Origin: Pontibacter flavimaris
Lineage (GTDB): Bacteria; Bacteroidota; Bacteroidia; Cytophagales; Hymenobacteraceae
Assembly: GCF_001907195.1 (NCBI RefSeq)
Contig: NZ_LVWA01000003.1
Span: 186,001 to 250,000, forward strand
Direction: 5' to 3'
Length of the DNA: 64,000 bases
The translations under genes were made by a program, and so were the position numbers. The notes under the pieces are model-generated. The model saw only the letters and a program-made list of their open reading frames with translations. It ran no database searches and was not told where the DNA came from. Of the stretch, positions 36,997 to 45,602 are shown piece after piece (the stretch's first letter is position 1; every line of letters starts with the position of its first letter).

Positions 36997-38097
36997 TTAA
37001 AAAGTGTATCTGACGGGGTTAGTGTTTACTTCCGATATTAAGACTGCAAAATTAGGAAAAGTTTTTGAAATAGCGTCATAAAATATCTCCTTTGTGTATA
37101 CCTCGCTTTCGTAATGGCCTATATCGGCGATCATCAGGCGGCCCTCGGCGTCAAAGAACTCGTGGTACTTCACATCGCCTGTTAACAGGGCGTCAGCTCC
37201 CTGTCGCAGCGCGTCCTTGATCAAGAAGCTGCCCGCACCGCCGCAAACCGCCACACGCTTCACTTTTTTACTCCCGATGGAAGTATAACGCAAGCCCTGC
37301 AGGCTCATTTTCTCTTTTAAATATGTTAGAAACTGCTCTTCCGCCAGTTCCTGCTCCAGTTCGCCTATCATGCCAATGCCTACTTCCTGGTTCTGGTTCT
37401 CGAGGTTGTAGAGGTAATGGGCCACCTCCTCATATGGATGCGCCTGTTGCAGTGCTGCCATGATCTTACCCTGCAACACCGCCGGGAACAGCAACTCCAG
37501 GCGGTTTTCCTGCACCTGCTCCGGTTGGTTGGCACTGCCAATGGTGGGGGCCGCCTGCTCGGAAGGGGTGAAGCGGCCAGTACCGGTCACACTGAAGCTG
37601 CAGCCGCTGTAGGCGCCGATGTTGCCAGCCCCGGCCTGGTGCAGCGCCGCCAGCACCTTCTCCGTGTGCTCCACCGGTACAAAGGTTACCAACTGCATCA
37701 AGGTGGAAGGCTTATTGACCAGGATGCGCTGCTGCTGCAGTCCTAACTTATTGGCGATTTTGGTGTTCACGCCATGCAGCACGTTATCCAGGTTGGTATG
37801 GCTTGCGTAGATGGCAATGTTGTTTTGGATGGCTTTGATGATGGTACGCTCCACGTAGCTGCGTCCGGTCAGCTGCTTGAGCCCTTTAAAGATCACCGGG
37901 TGATGGGCTACTACTAAGTTGCATCCTTTGGCAATGGCCTCTTCCAAAACTGCCTCGGTGCAGTCGAGCGTTACCAGCACGCCAGTGACTTCCGCGTTGG
38001 CGTCGCCGGTTTGCAGGCCGGCGTTATCATAGCTTTCCTGGTAGCGGAGCGGGGCCAGTTGCTCCAGCAGGCTGGTTACTTCGTGTATTTTTGCCAT
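36997..38097 (-). CDS. Nif3-like dinuclear metal centre protein (GTP cyclohydrolase I type 2-like)
   Basis: 366 aa from ATG 38097 (MAKIHEVTSLLEQL); the frame is open further but overlaps lpxK's leader region. Metal-binding patterns are the N-terminal AHHPVIFKG (about 62-70) and the C-terminal HYESE (near 330). The long form carries an inserted PII-like domain (about 125-230). Family members form toroidal hexamers with two metals per subunit. Their biochemical role is unsettled in spite of the 'GTP cyclohydrolase' label. Confidence 0.92.
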   Translation of the reverse strand: MAKIHEVTSLLEQLAPLRYQESYDNAGLQTGDANAEVTGVLVTLDCTEAVLEEAIAKGCNLVVAHHPVIFKGLKQLTGRSYVERTIIKAIQNNIAIYASHTNLDNVLHGVNTKIANKLGLQQQRILVNKPSTLMQLVTFVPVEHTEKVLAALHQAGAGNIGAYSGCSFSVTGTGRFTPSEQAAPTIGSANQPEQVQENRLELLFPAVLQGKIMAALQQAHPYEEVAHYLYNLENQNQEVGIGMIGELEQELAEEQFLTYLKEKMSLQGLRYTSIGSKKVKRVAVCGGAGSFLIKDALRQGADALLTGDVKYHEFFDAEGRLMIADIGHYESEVYTKEIFYDAISKTFPNFAVLISEVNTNPVRYTF

Positions 38098-38131
38098 AGT
38101 TTCTCTCTTTCGTTCTGTCGTTTGCGAAGGC

Positions 38132-38147
38132 ACGTTAAAATTAACGT
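38132..38147. promoter_or_regulatory. 16-bp palindrome between divergent Nif3-like and lpxK genes
   Basis: ACGTTAA-AA-TTAACGT has perfect 7-bp arms and lies in the 72-bp divergent promoter region. It has the form of an operator, but no regulator is known. Confidence 0.4.
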
Positions 38148-38169
38148 AATTTGCACGCGTTACAAAACC

Positions 38170-39216
38170 ATGCACAACTATCTGCACATACCGCTCTGGC
38201 CATTCTCGCAGCTTTACGGGGGCATTATGCGGCTGCGCAACCTGGGTTACGACAAGGGGCTGCTCCCCTCGCGGCAATTTGACCTGCCCGTTATCGCCGT
38301 GGGCAATCTGACAGTTGGGGGAACGGGGAAAACGCCCCACGTGGAGTACCTGATGCGCCTGCTGCAGTCCTACAAGGTAGCCACCCTCAGCCGCGGTTAC
38401 AAGCGCCAAAGTAAGGGATTTATACTTGCTGATGCTTCTTCCACCGCGGCCATACTTGGGGACGAACCGTTTCAATATCATGCTGATTTTAAAGACGTTA
38501 ATGTGGCTGTGTGCGAGGATCGGGTGAAGGGCTTGGAGCAGCTGCAACAGCTGGTGCCGGAGCTGGAGGTGGTGGTACTGGACGACGCCATGCAGCACCG
38601 CCCGGTGCAGCCATCGCTCAACCTGCTGATCACCGACTATAACCGCCCGTTTTACAAAGACTACGTGCTACCGGCCGGAAGGCTCCGGGAGCCGAGAAGT
38701 GGGGCAAAGCGGGCTGATGCCGTGATCGTGAGTAAATGTCTGCAAAGTATAAGTACAAAGGAACGGGAGCAGATGGTGGGGCAGGTGCAGCGCTATACTT
38801 CTCCCGGCACGCCTGTCTTTTTCTCTACTTTTGCCTACGCAGATCCCGTATCAATCGGGAAAGCAGCGGCACCGACCAAAAACGCAGTCCTGCTGACGGG
38901 CATTGCCAATGCGGAGCCGCTGAAAAACTACCTCAGCAGCCAGGGCTATACCTTGCTGCGGCATTTATCGTATCCGGATCATCACCTTTATACTTCTGAT
39001 AACCTGAAGGAACTGAAGGAACTGCTGCAGCAACCAGGTTATGCGGGCGCCACTGTCCTGACCACCCGCAAAGACGCCGTTAAACTGACCGATGCCGGAC
39101 TGCTGCCGCTCACGCTGGCATTGCCTATCTTTTTTGTGCCGATTGAAGTACAGTTTATAGCAGAAGGGGAGAAATTCGACCAATTGGTGCTGCAGCACGT
39201 GCAAAGCCGGCTATAG
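38170..39216 (+). CDS. lpxK: Tetraacyldisaccharide 4'-kinase
   Basis: Inner-membrane-associated lipid A kinase that phosphorylates the 4' position of the tetraacylated disaccharide; 348 aa from ATG 38170 (MHNYLHIPLWPFSQLYGGIMRLRN). The P-loop is VGNLTVGGTGKTPH (Walker glycines at about 45-55), followed by the conserved LSRGYKR and the DDAMQHRPV motif (about 138-146). It is followed after 45 bp by the porin gene. No other lpx gene is in the window. Confidence 0.95.
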   Translation: MHNYLHIPLWPFSQLYGGIMRLRNLGYDKGLLPSRQFDLPVIAVGNLTVGGTGKTPHVEYLMRLLQSYKVATLSRGYKRQSKGFILADASSTAAILGDEPFQYHADFKDVNVAVCEDRVKGLEQLQQLVPELEVVVLDDAMQHRPVQPSLNLLITDYNRPFYKDYVLPAGRLREPRSGAKRADAVIVSKCLQSISTKEREQMVGQVQRYTSPGTPVFFSTFAYADPVSIGKAAAPTKNAVLLTGIANAEPLKNYLSSQGYTLLRHLSYPDHHLYTSDNLKELKELLQQPGYAGATVLTTRKDAVKLTDAGLLPLTLALPIFFVPIEVQFIAEGEKFDQLVLQHVQSRL

Positions 39217-39249
39217 ACCTGAGACTGCGTAATTCCGTTAATAATTCAC

Positions 39250-39257
39250 TATTTTTG
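39250..39257 (+). promoter_or_regulatory. -7 element directly before the porin GTG start
   Basis: TATTTTTG fits TAnnTTTG and ends four bases before GTG 39262. If used, the transcript would begin at or next to the start codon (leaderless). A -33 box is not clear. Confidence 0.4.
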
Positions 39258-39261
39258 AAGC

Positions 39262-41241
39262 GTGAAAAGAAAACTATCCGCCTTTATACTTTTAGTGCTG
39301 AGCCTGCTGCTGGTAGACACGGATGCCTTTGCCCAGATCATAGATGACACGACCAAAGCGATTTACGGCCCCAAGACGGTTCTAAAGCTTTACGAGCAGG
39401 ACGTGCTGGAGGGGCGCTATACGGCGGTGCCCATTGACACCACGCTGGACAACCTGCACAACGAGCGCTACTGGTATAACGACACGGCTTTTTACCAGCA
39501 CCTGGGTAACATTGGCACAGCCTCGACGCCTATGCTTTTTCGCGCGCCCGACAAGATCGGCGTGCGCCTGGGTAAAAACATCTTCGACCGCTACGCCTAC
39601 GATCCGCACAAGATAAACTACTACGACACGCGCTCTCCCTACACGCACCTGAAGTATGTACAAGGCGGCAACGGCGAGCAGGTGTTCGAAGTGCTGCATA
39701 CCCGTAACATCAACCCCCATTGGAACTTCGGCCTCGCCTACCAGATCCTTTCCGCTGACCAGCAGATAGGGCCGGGCTCGCAGGGCCGCTCCAAAGGCAT
39801 ACTGGATAACCAGGCGATAAAGGCTTTTACGCACTACCGCTCCGAAAACGAAAAGTATGACCTGTTCTTCAACTATAATTTTATGAAGGTGGAGCAGATC
39901 GAAACGGGCGGGATCGATACCACCAGTACCAGCGCCATCGAGTTTGAGCGCTTCGAGGAGGCGCCGGTGTACCTGACACAGGCCTCCAATGAGGAGTCGC
40001 GCAACAACCTGCACCTGACGCAGATCTACCGCCTGGCCAAGGAAAACCTGAAAGTATACCATACCCTGGACTACTACCGCCAGCGCAATGAATTCGTGGA
40101 TGACGCTATCCCTGCCACTTTAATTGGGGATAAACAACCTAATCCCATTAGGGGAGAAAAACCGGATTCCACCTTTAAAGGAACTACCTATCTGTACCCC
40201 ACATTCAGGTACAGCACGGGCCGCACGAGCGATGCCACGCAGTATAAAGAGCTCGAAAATACCTTTGGCCTGACGGGTAACAACAAGCTCTCGTCTTACA
40301 AGGCGTATATAAAGCTCCGAAACACAGGTATCACCTACAGCGCCATCGATTCGATTGATACTGCCTCCCAAATTCCTGACTCGCTGCTGGCAGCAGGAAA
40401 CGTTTTTAAGACGGTTAGTTCTAGCGGTAATAACGACCAGGTATTCATTGGCGGCGACATCAGGCTGTTTTACAAGGAACTGGCCGAGTTGACAGGTGTG
40501 GCGGAGTACCAACTAGCCGGTGATTACCGCATTAAAGGTATGGCCAGGATAGGAGGGGCCTATGGCTCGCTGGAGCGCATGTCGTTTTCGCAGTCCCTGG
40601 TGCAGCGCTTCATGCTGAGTAATCATTATACCTGGCTGCATGACCGTGACAATATCGTGATTAATCGTATCGGGGCTGGTTTGCATCAGAAAATAGGCAA
40701 GCGGCAGCACATAAAGCTGGATGGGCATTTCACGAAAGTAGAACGCTGGGTATATTTTAACGAAGAAGCTTTGCCGGCACAGGCCACCGGCGACCAGGAC
40801 TTCTGGGGTGTCAGTGTAGCGCATAAGATAAACTTTGGCCCGCTGCACTTCGATAATTATGTCGCCTACCACAACACCGATGAGGCCAACTACATACGCA
40901 TTCCGGATTGGCTGGTGGAGTCGAAGGTATACTTGCAGGGGCCGCTGTTCCGCAATGCCTTGTTCCTGCAGGTTGGGGTGCAGGGCACGTATGCGTCTGC
41001 CTACTATGGCTATGGCTACATGCCGGTAACGCAGCAGTTCTTTGTCCAGGATGCTTATACGGTGCAGGGCTACCCGGTAGCCGAGGTTTTCCTGAACGCC
41101 GATATCAAAACGGTGAATGTGTTCCTGAAAATGAGCCATATCAACCAGGGCTTGTCAGATCCCTATTACTTCCAGACGCCTCTCTACCCGGGCATGCGCC
41201 GCAGCTTTGTGTTCGGCCTCACCTGGAGGTTTTTCGATTGA
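39262..41241 (+). CDS. Putative porin (Porin_10 family)
   Basis: 659-aa outer-membrane barrel. The GTG start gives a signal peptide (MKRKLSAFILLVLSLLLVDTDAFAQ). The N-terminal half has the conserved pattern NERYWYNDTAFYQHLGNIGTASTP and the region around NPHWNFGLAYQILSADQQIG, typical of the Bacteroidota 'putative porin' family. The C-terminus is strand-rich and ends MRRSFVFGLTWRFFD. Substrate is unknown. Confidence 0.88.
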   Translation: MKRKLSAFILLVLSLLLVDTDAFAQIIDDTTKAIYGPKTVLKLYEQDVLEGRYTAVPIDTTLDNLHNERYWYNDTAFYQHLGNIGTASTPMLFRAPDKIGVRLGKNIFDRYAYDPHKINYYDTRSPYTHLKYVQGGNGEQVFEVLHTRNINPHWNFGLAYQILSADQQIGPGSQGRSKGILDNQAIKAFTHYRSENEKYDLFFNYNFMKVEQIETGGIDTTSTSAIEFERFEEAPVYLTQASNEESRNNLHLTQIYRLAKENLKVYHTLDYYRQRNEFVDDAIPATLIGDKQPNPIRGEKPDSTFKGTTYLYPTFRYSTGRTSDATQYKELENTFGLTGNNKLSSYKAYIKLRNTGITYSAIDSIDTASQIPDSLLAAGNVFKTVSSSGNNDQVFIGGDIRLFYKELAELTGVAEYQLAGDYRIKGMARIGGAYGSLERMSFSQSLVQRFMLSNHYTWLHDRDNIVINRIGAGLHQKIGKRQHIKLDGHFTKVERWVYFNEEALPAQATGDQDFWGVSVAHKINFGPLHFDNYVAYHNTDEANYIRIPDWLVESKVYLQGPLFRNALFLQVGVQGTYASAYYGYGYMPVTQQFFVQDAYTVQGYPVAEVFLNADIKTVNVFLKMSHINQGLSDPYYFQTPLYPGMRRSFVFGLTWRFFD

Positions 41242-41448
41242 TAATTGCTGATTGTTAATTGCTAGTTGCTGATTGTTCGGTATGGCTGCGGAAATTAGAT
41301 ATCTGGAGGTGAGCCTATACTTCCTGCCTGAGGAGGACTTATACTTGCGGCAAGGTGCAGCGTATCGCGGTGCCGGCGCAGGTGGAGAAACACCTTTTTT
41401 CCGCACGTTAGCACATCCACTCATTCACTCATTCAAAATTAAACACCT

Positions 41449-42057
41449 ATGTCTGCCACTCAACCTACCAAAACCATACTTCGCCTGGAGCTGCCCACCG
41501 ACCCGCGCTGGGTGAACATTGCCGAGAAGAACATTGAGGAGATCCTGGTGGACCATGCCTATTGCGAGCAAAAAGCCGCCACTTCCGGCATTTCGCTCAT
41601 CGTTAAGTATCCGGACAAAGAACGACTGGTGGAAGAGATGACGGAATTAGTGGCTGAGGAGTGGAGCCATTTTGAGCGCGTGCTGGAGCAGCTGAAGAAA
41701 CGCGGCTTCGGACTGGGCCGCAACCGCCCGGATGAGTATGTGGTGGAGCTGACCAAGCACATCCGGAAGGGAAACAAGCGCGAGCGCCAACTCATGGACC
41801 ACCTGCTGGTAAATGCCCTGATCGAGGCGCGCAGCTGCGAGCGCTTTAAACTGCTTTGGAAGAACATTCAGGACGAGGAGCTGCAGAAGTTCTACTACGA
41901 GCTGATGGTATCAGAGGCCGGGCACTACGTCAGCTTCGTGAAGCTGGCCAAGGAGTACATGCCCGCCGAGGAGGTGGACGCCCGCCTGAAGGAGCTCCTC
42001 GCCATCGAAGCCAACATCATCCGCAACCTGGAGCCACGCCCTGACAGGATGCACTAA
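41449..42057 (+). CDS. miaE: tRNA-(ms2io6A)-hydroxylase
   Basis: Ferritin-like di-iron monooxygenase that hydroxylates the isopentenyl chain of ms2i6A37; 202 aa. The expected metal ligands are visible as E-W-S-H (71-74) and E-A-G-H (156-159), plus Glu40 and Glu126/131 on partner helices. Its substrate is the product of MiaB, also in this window. The 190 bp upstream contain only TAATTGCTGATTG-type AT-rich words. The role is inferred from family and motifs. Confidence 0.93.
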   Translation: MSATQPTKTILRLELPTDPRWVNIAEKNIEEILVDHAYCEQKAATSGISLIVKYPDKERLVEEMTELVAEEWSHFERVLEQLKKRGFGLGRNRPDEYVVELTKHIRKGNKRERQLMDHLLVNALIEARSCERFKLLWKNIQDEELQKFYYELMVSEAGHYVSFVKLAKEYMPAEEVDARLKELLAIEANIIRNLEPRPDRMH

Positions 42058-42069
42058 GTATAGTTTAAA

Positions 42070-42124
42070 GTTAAGAGTTATGAGTTATCAGGTCACTTTT
42101 AACTCATAATTCTCAACTCTTAAC
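42070..42124. terminator. AT-rich inverted repeat between convergent miaE and the AsnB-like gene
   Basis: GTTAAGAGTTATGAGTTA (42070-42087) faces TAACTCATAATTCTCAACTCTTAAC (42100-42124), pairing with one 7-nt bulge. Such AT-rich arms recur elsewhere in the window and probably end both transcripts. Confidence 0.55.
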
Positions 42125-42130
42125 TAACCA

Positions 42131-43396
42131 TCACGTTTTCTGCTTCTTCTTTTTGGCTGCCGGGAAGAGGATGTTGTTGAGGATGAGGCGGTAGCCGGGG
42201 GAATTTGGGAATAGAGCTAAGTCAGTGGGGTCTTCGCCCACCAGGTGCTGGTAGTCTTCCGGGTCGTGGCCGCCGTAGAAGGTCCAGGTGCCGCGCGCAT
42301 AGGTGCCGTGCATGTAGCGTATCTCGCCCAGTTCCTTGTTCTCGCCCATCACCACCACCTCCGGCTTCACCAGGCTTTTGCGAAACGCGGTGGTCTGGCC
42401 CATAAAACCCTTGATGGTCTTCACGTGGTTCTGAGTGAGCATGGTAGGAATGGGATCCCACTTGGCGGAGAAGGTAAATAGCTGGAAATAGTCGTTCGCC
42501 TCGCTTACCGGGCGCTCCTGCGGCTGCATGTCGATGTCGGAGTACTCATACTCCAGCGGGTTGCGCGATATCCTGAAATCCTGGAACGCGAAGGTTTTGC
42601 TGTAGTCCAGCTTGCTCTGCGCATTCGGGTCGGTGGCATCCCCATCGAACATAGCCTCCACAATGTCCACGTCTTCAGCGGCCAGGGCAATGTCGTAGGT
42701 GTCGGTGGCGGAGCACATGGCAAACAGGAAGCCGCCGCCCGCCGTGAAGTCCTTGATCTTGTTGACCACCGCCATCTTCAGCTGCGACACCTTCGCAAAG
42801 CCCAGCTCCTTGGCCGATTCTTCTGACTCGCGCTGCTGCTCCTGATACCAGGGGTAGTGGCGGTAGCTGGCGTAGAACTTGCCATACTGGCCGGTAAAGT
42901 CCTCGTGGTGCAGGTGGAGCCAGTCATACTTTGGCAGCTGCTCCTGCACAATCTCCTTGTCGTAGATCACGTCATAGGGTATTTCCGCGTAGGTCAGTAC
43001 CAGCGTCACGGCATCATCCCAGGGCATTTTGGATTTTGGGGAGTATACCGCCACTTTGGGCACCTTCTCCAGCTTCATGATGTCCATGTTCGCCTCCGGG
43101 GCGCCGATCTCCGTCAGGATGCCGTTGTACTGTGCGTCTGAGATCACCGTGTAGCTCACGCCACGCACGATCAGCTCGTTCTCCAGTTGCGGCATGTGGT
43201 TAAAGGCGAAGCTTCCGCCGCGGTAATTCAACAGCCAGTCCACGGGCACGTTCTGGCCCAGCACCCAATAAGCGATGCCATACGACTTCAAATGGTCTTT
43301 CTGCGCCTCGTCCATCGGCACCAGGATGGTGCTGGCCAGGGCCGGAACGAAAAACGCCAGGAAACAAAGTATGAGTGCGGTGGTGCGGAAAAACAT
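42131..43396 (-). CDS. Secreted protein of the family often labelled 'asparagine synthetase B'
   Basis: 421 aa with signal peptide (MFFRTTALILCFLAFFVPALAS). Related Bacteroidota proteins are routinely called asparagine synthetase B, but it has neither an N-terminal catalytic Cys2 nor an AsnB ATP-binding domain. The visible pattern (SYGIAYWVLGQNVPVDWLLNYRGGSF, IPYDVIYD, FTAGGGFLFAMCSATDTYDIAL, TYARGTWTFYGGHDPEDY) rather suggests a class I glutamine-amidotransferase-like fold used outside the cytoplasm. True function is unknown. The C-terminus is a Lys-rich tail (AAKKKKQKT). Confidence 0.75.
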   Translation of the reverse strand: MFFRTTALILCFLAFFVPALASTILVPMDEAQKDHLKSYGIAYWVLGQNVPVDWLLNYRGGSFAFNHMPQLENELIVRGVSYTVISDAQYNGILTEIGAPEANMDIMKLEKVPKVAVYSPKSKMPWDDAVTLVLTYAEIPYDVIYDKEIVQEQLPKYDWLHLHHEDFTGQYGKFYASYRHYPWYQEQQRESEESAKELGFAKVSQLKMAVVNKIKDFTAGGGFLFAMCSATDTYDIALAAEDVDIVEAMFDGDATDPNAQSKLDYSKTFAFQDFRISRNPLEYEYSDIDMQPQERPVSEANDYFQLFTFSAKWDPIPTMLTQNHVKTIKGFMGQTTAFRKSLVKPEVVVMGENKELGEIRYMHGTYARGTWTFYGGHDPEDYQHLVGEDPTDLALFPNSPGYRLILNNILFPAAKKKKQKT

Positions 43397-43529
43397 CTGG
43401 TTTGTCTTTAAAAAGTAATCAACTGTATAAAAGTGGTTCTTTTTTCAGAAAATGCCACTATCTTAGAAGCAGCGTGGCCATTTTTATACTAAACGTAAAA
43501 GATACCAAAAGCGCGCGTCTTTTCAGCCG

Positions 43530-44774
43530 ATGAACCTAGTCGAAAATATTTTAGAGGGCCTCCGGTCCATTCAAAGCAACCTGCTCCGCACCGTGCTCAC
43601 GGGCCTGATCATCTCTATCGGTATCATGTCGCTGGTAGGCATCCTTACGGCGGTGGATGGCATGAAGCACTCCCTCACGCAGACTTTCTCTAACCTGGGC
43701 GCCAACTCCTTCGATATCCGCAGGAAAGGGATGAACAACCGCGGGAGCCAGGGAGGCCGCGTGGAGAAAGTATACCCCAACATTAGCTATGAGCAGGCCA
43801 TGCAATATAAAAGCCACATGCGAGACGAGGCCCGCGTCAGCCTTTCTGCCTTTGTATCGGGTGCCACGGTGGTGAAGAGCGAGACGGAGAAAACCAACCC
43901 CAACATCAGCGTGGTGGGGGCGGATGAGAACTACATGCTCAACAACAACCTGAACCTGGCAAAGGGGCGCGATTTCTCCACGTTTGAGCAGGAGCAGGGC
44001 ACCAATGTGGCCATCATCGGCAGCGAACTGGCCACAACGCTCTTCAAGAACAAAGACGCCATCGGCGAATACATCTCCTTCCTGGGCCGCAGGTTCAAGA
44101 TCGTGGGCCAGATGGAGAAAGCGGGCAGCAGCATGGGCGGCGGCAGCGACAGGCGCATCCTCATACCCCTGGAAACCGGCCGCCAGATTCCCCGCACCGG
44201 CAACGCGCAGCTGAACTACGATATAAAAACAGCCATTTTCCGGGCAGATGAACTGAACTATGTGATGGGGGAGGCCACGGGCACCATGCGTAACATTCGC
44301 CAGGACGGGCTCGGGCAGGAGGACTCCTTTGAGATCCGCCGTTCGGACTCCCTGGTGCAGAGCCTGGATGAGATATCGGGCTACCTGAAGATTGGCGGCG
44401 GCGTGATAGGCTTTATCACCTTGCTGGGCGCTTCCGTCGGCCTGATGAACATCATGATGGTGTCGGTGAACGAGCGTACCCGGGAGATCGGGGTGCGTAA
44501 GGCGATGGGGGCAACTTCTTTCCAGATCCGCCAGCAATTCCTGATCGAGGCCATCGTGATCTGCTTGCTGGGTGGCCTGGCAGGTATTCTTCTGGGAATC
44601 CTGATGGGCAATGGCATTGCCTCGCTCATTGCCGAAGGGAGTGGGTTCTTTGTGCCGTGGTTATGGGTGTTTGTCGGCCTGACGATCTGCGTGCTGGTTG
44701 GCGTCATTTCCGGCTACTACCCGGCCTATAAGGCGTCCAAGCTGGATCCGATCGAGTCGTTAAGGTATGAGTAG
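43530..44774 (+). CDS. MacB/FtsX-type ABC transporter permease
   Basis: 414-aa inner-membrane permease. An N-terminal helix (about 20-42) leads to a periplasmic MacB_PCD domain (about 45-240), then three C-terminal helices of the FtsX domain (about 284-400) with the signature [30 protein letters not shown]. Such proteins use mechanotransmission to export peptides, lipoproteins or antibiotics. The matching ATPase and adaptor are not adjacent, so the partner is unknown. A 24-bp-arm terminator follows. Confidence 0.92.
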   Translation: MNLVENILEGLRSIQSNLLRTVLTGLIISIGIMSLVGILTAVDGMKHSLTQTFSNLGANSFDIRRKGMNNRGSQGGRVEKVYPNISYEQAMQYKSHMRDEARVSLSAFVSGATVVKSETEKTNPNISVVGADENYMLNNNLNLAKGRDFSTFEQEQGTNVAIIGSELATTLFKNKDAIGEYISFLGRRFKIVGQMEKAGSSMGGGSDRRILIPLETGRQIPRTGNAQLNYDIKTAIFRADELNYVMGEATGTMRNIRQDGLGQEDSFEIRRSDSLVQSLDEISGYLKIGGGVIGFITLLGASVGLMNIMMVSVNERTREIGVRKAMGATSFQIRQQFLIEAIVICLLGGLAGILLGILMGNGIASLIAEGSGFFVPWLWVFVGLTICVLVGVISGYYPAYKASKLDPIESLRYE

Positions 44775-44846
44775 GCTTTCCAGCCACATCACAATGATGT
44801 AGTTGAGGTACAGAAGTATAAACACGCTCTTCTTGAGGGGACTTCA

Positions 44847-44900
44847 CGTATAAACGAAAGAGCCTGTAGCAATGAAGCTACAGGCTCTTTCGTTTATACG
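44847..44900. terminator. Strong bidirectional terminator with 24-bp perfect arms
   Basis: The arm at 44847-44870 (starts CGTATAAACGAAAG) is the exact reverse complement of 44877-44900, with a 6-nt loop, between the convergent permease and OmpH genes. TATAAA/TTTATA words are built into the outer stem. Confidence 0.92.
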
Positions 44901-44910
44901 TATCAGAAGC

Positions 44911-45534
44911 TTACTTCTTCTTCTCTTCAGTCTTTTTCTTGTCAGCCTCGGCTTTCTCAGACTCGTAGTTCTTGTTCAGGGCTGATACCACGCTGGTGGT
45001 GATGTCCAGGGTAGAGTCGCCGTAGAGGATGGCGCTGTTGCCACGCTGGTAGGTCAGCACCATTTTGTAGCCTTCTTCGTTGCTCAGCTGCTTCAGGTAT
45101 TCCTCCACGCGGTCGTAGATCTTCTTCATTTCCTCCGATTCCTCGGTCATCAGCTCGTTACCGGAGCTCTGCTGCAGGGCCTGCAGTTGTTGCTGCTTTT
45201 GCATCAGGCGCTGCTCAGTGGCCTGTGCCTGCTGCTGCGTCATGCCGCCGGCGTTCTGCTGGAAGCGCTGCACTTCCTTCTGAAATGACTCAGCCTGGGT
45301 GCGCAGGTCTTTCTCTTTCTGCTCGGCTTTGGACTGCAGGCGGGTGCGCACATCCTTAAAGTATTCGTAGTTGGCCAGCAGGGAATCGGAGTTCACGTAC
45401 ACGATATCCGGAGTTGCAACGGTTGTCTCTGTGTCGGCAGAAGCGGCGGTGGTGCCATTGGTGGGTTTCTGGTTGCAGGCCACCATCATGGCGGAAGCGG
45501 CAGCCAACCCTAAGGTCATTTTTAAAACTTTCAC
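44911..45534 (-). CDS. OmpH/Skp-family protein predicted to be a lipoprotein
   Basis: 207 aa. The signal peptide ends in a lipobox M-V-A-Cys20 (LAAASAMMVAC), so unlike classical Skp this OmpH homologue should be membrane-anchored. The OmpH domain (about 45-190) starts PDIVYVNSDSLLANYEYFKDV and has two long Gln/Glu/Lys-rich helices forming the tentacles. Skp-like proteins chaperone outer-membrane proteins in the periplasm. The C-terminal EAEKADKKK-type charged tail is low complexity. Confidence 0.88.
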   Translation of the reverse strand: MKVLKMTLGLAAASAMMVACNQKPTNGTTAASADTETTVATPDIVYVNSDSLLANYEYFKDVRTRLQSKAEQKEKDLRTQAESFQKEVQRFQQNAGGMTQQQAQATEQRLMQKQQQLQALQQSSGNELMTEESEEMKKIYDRVEEYLKQLSNEEGYKMVLTYQRGNSAILYGDSTLDITTSVVSALNKNYESEKAEADKKKTEEKKK

Positions 45535-45602
45535 GCTTTATCTTAATTTGTTTAGTTGGAAGATTTCGCAGCTTAAATATAAACCATTTCTCAGGCAAAA
45601 AC

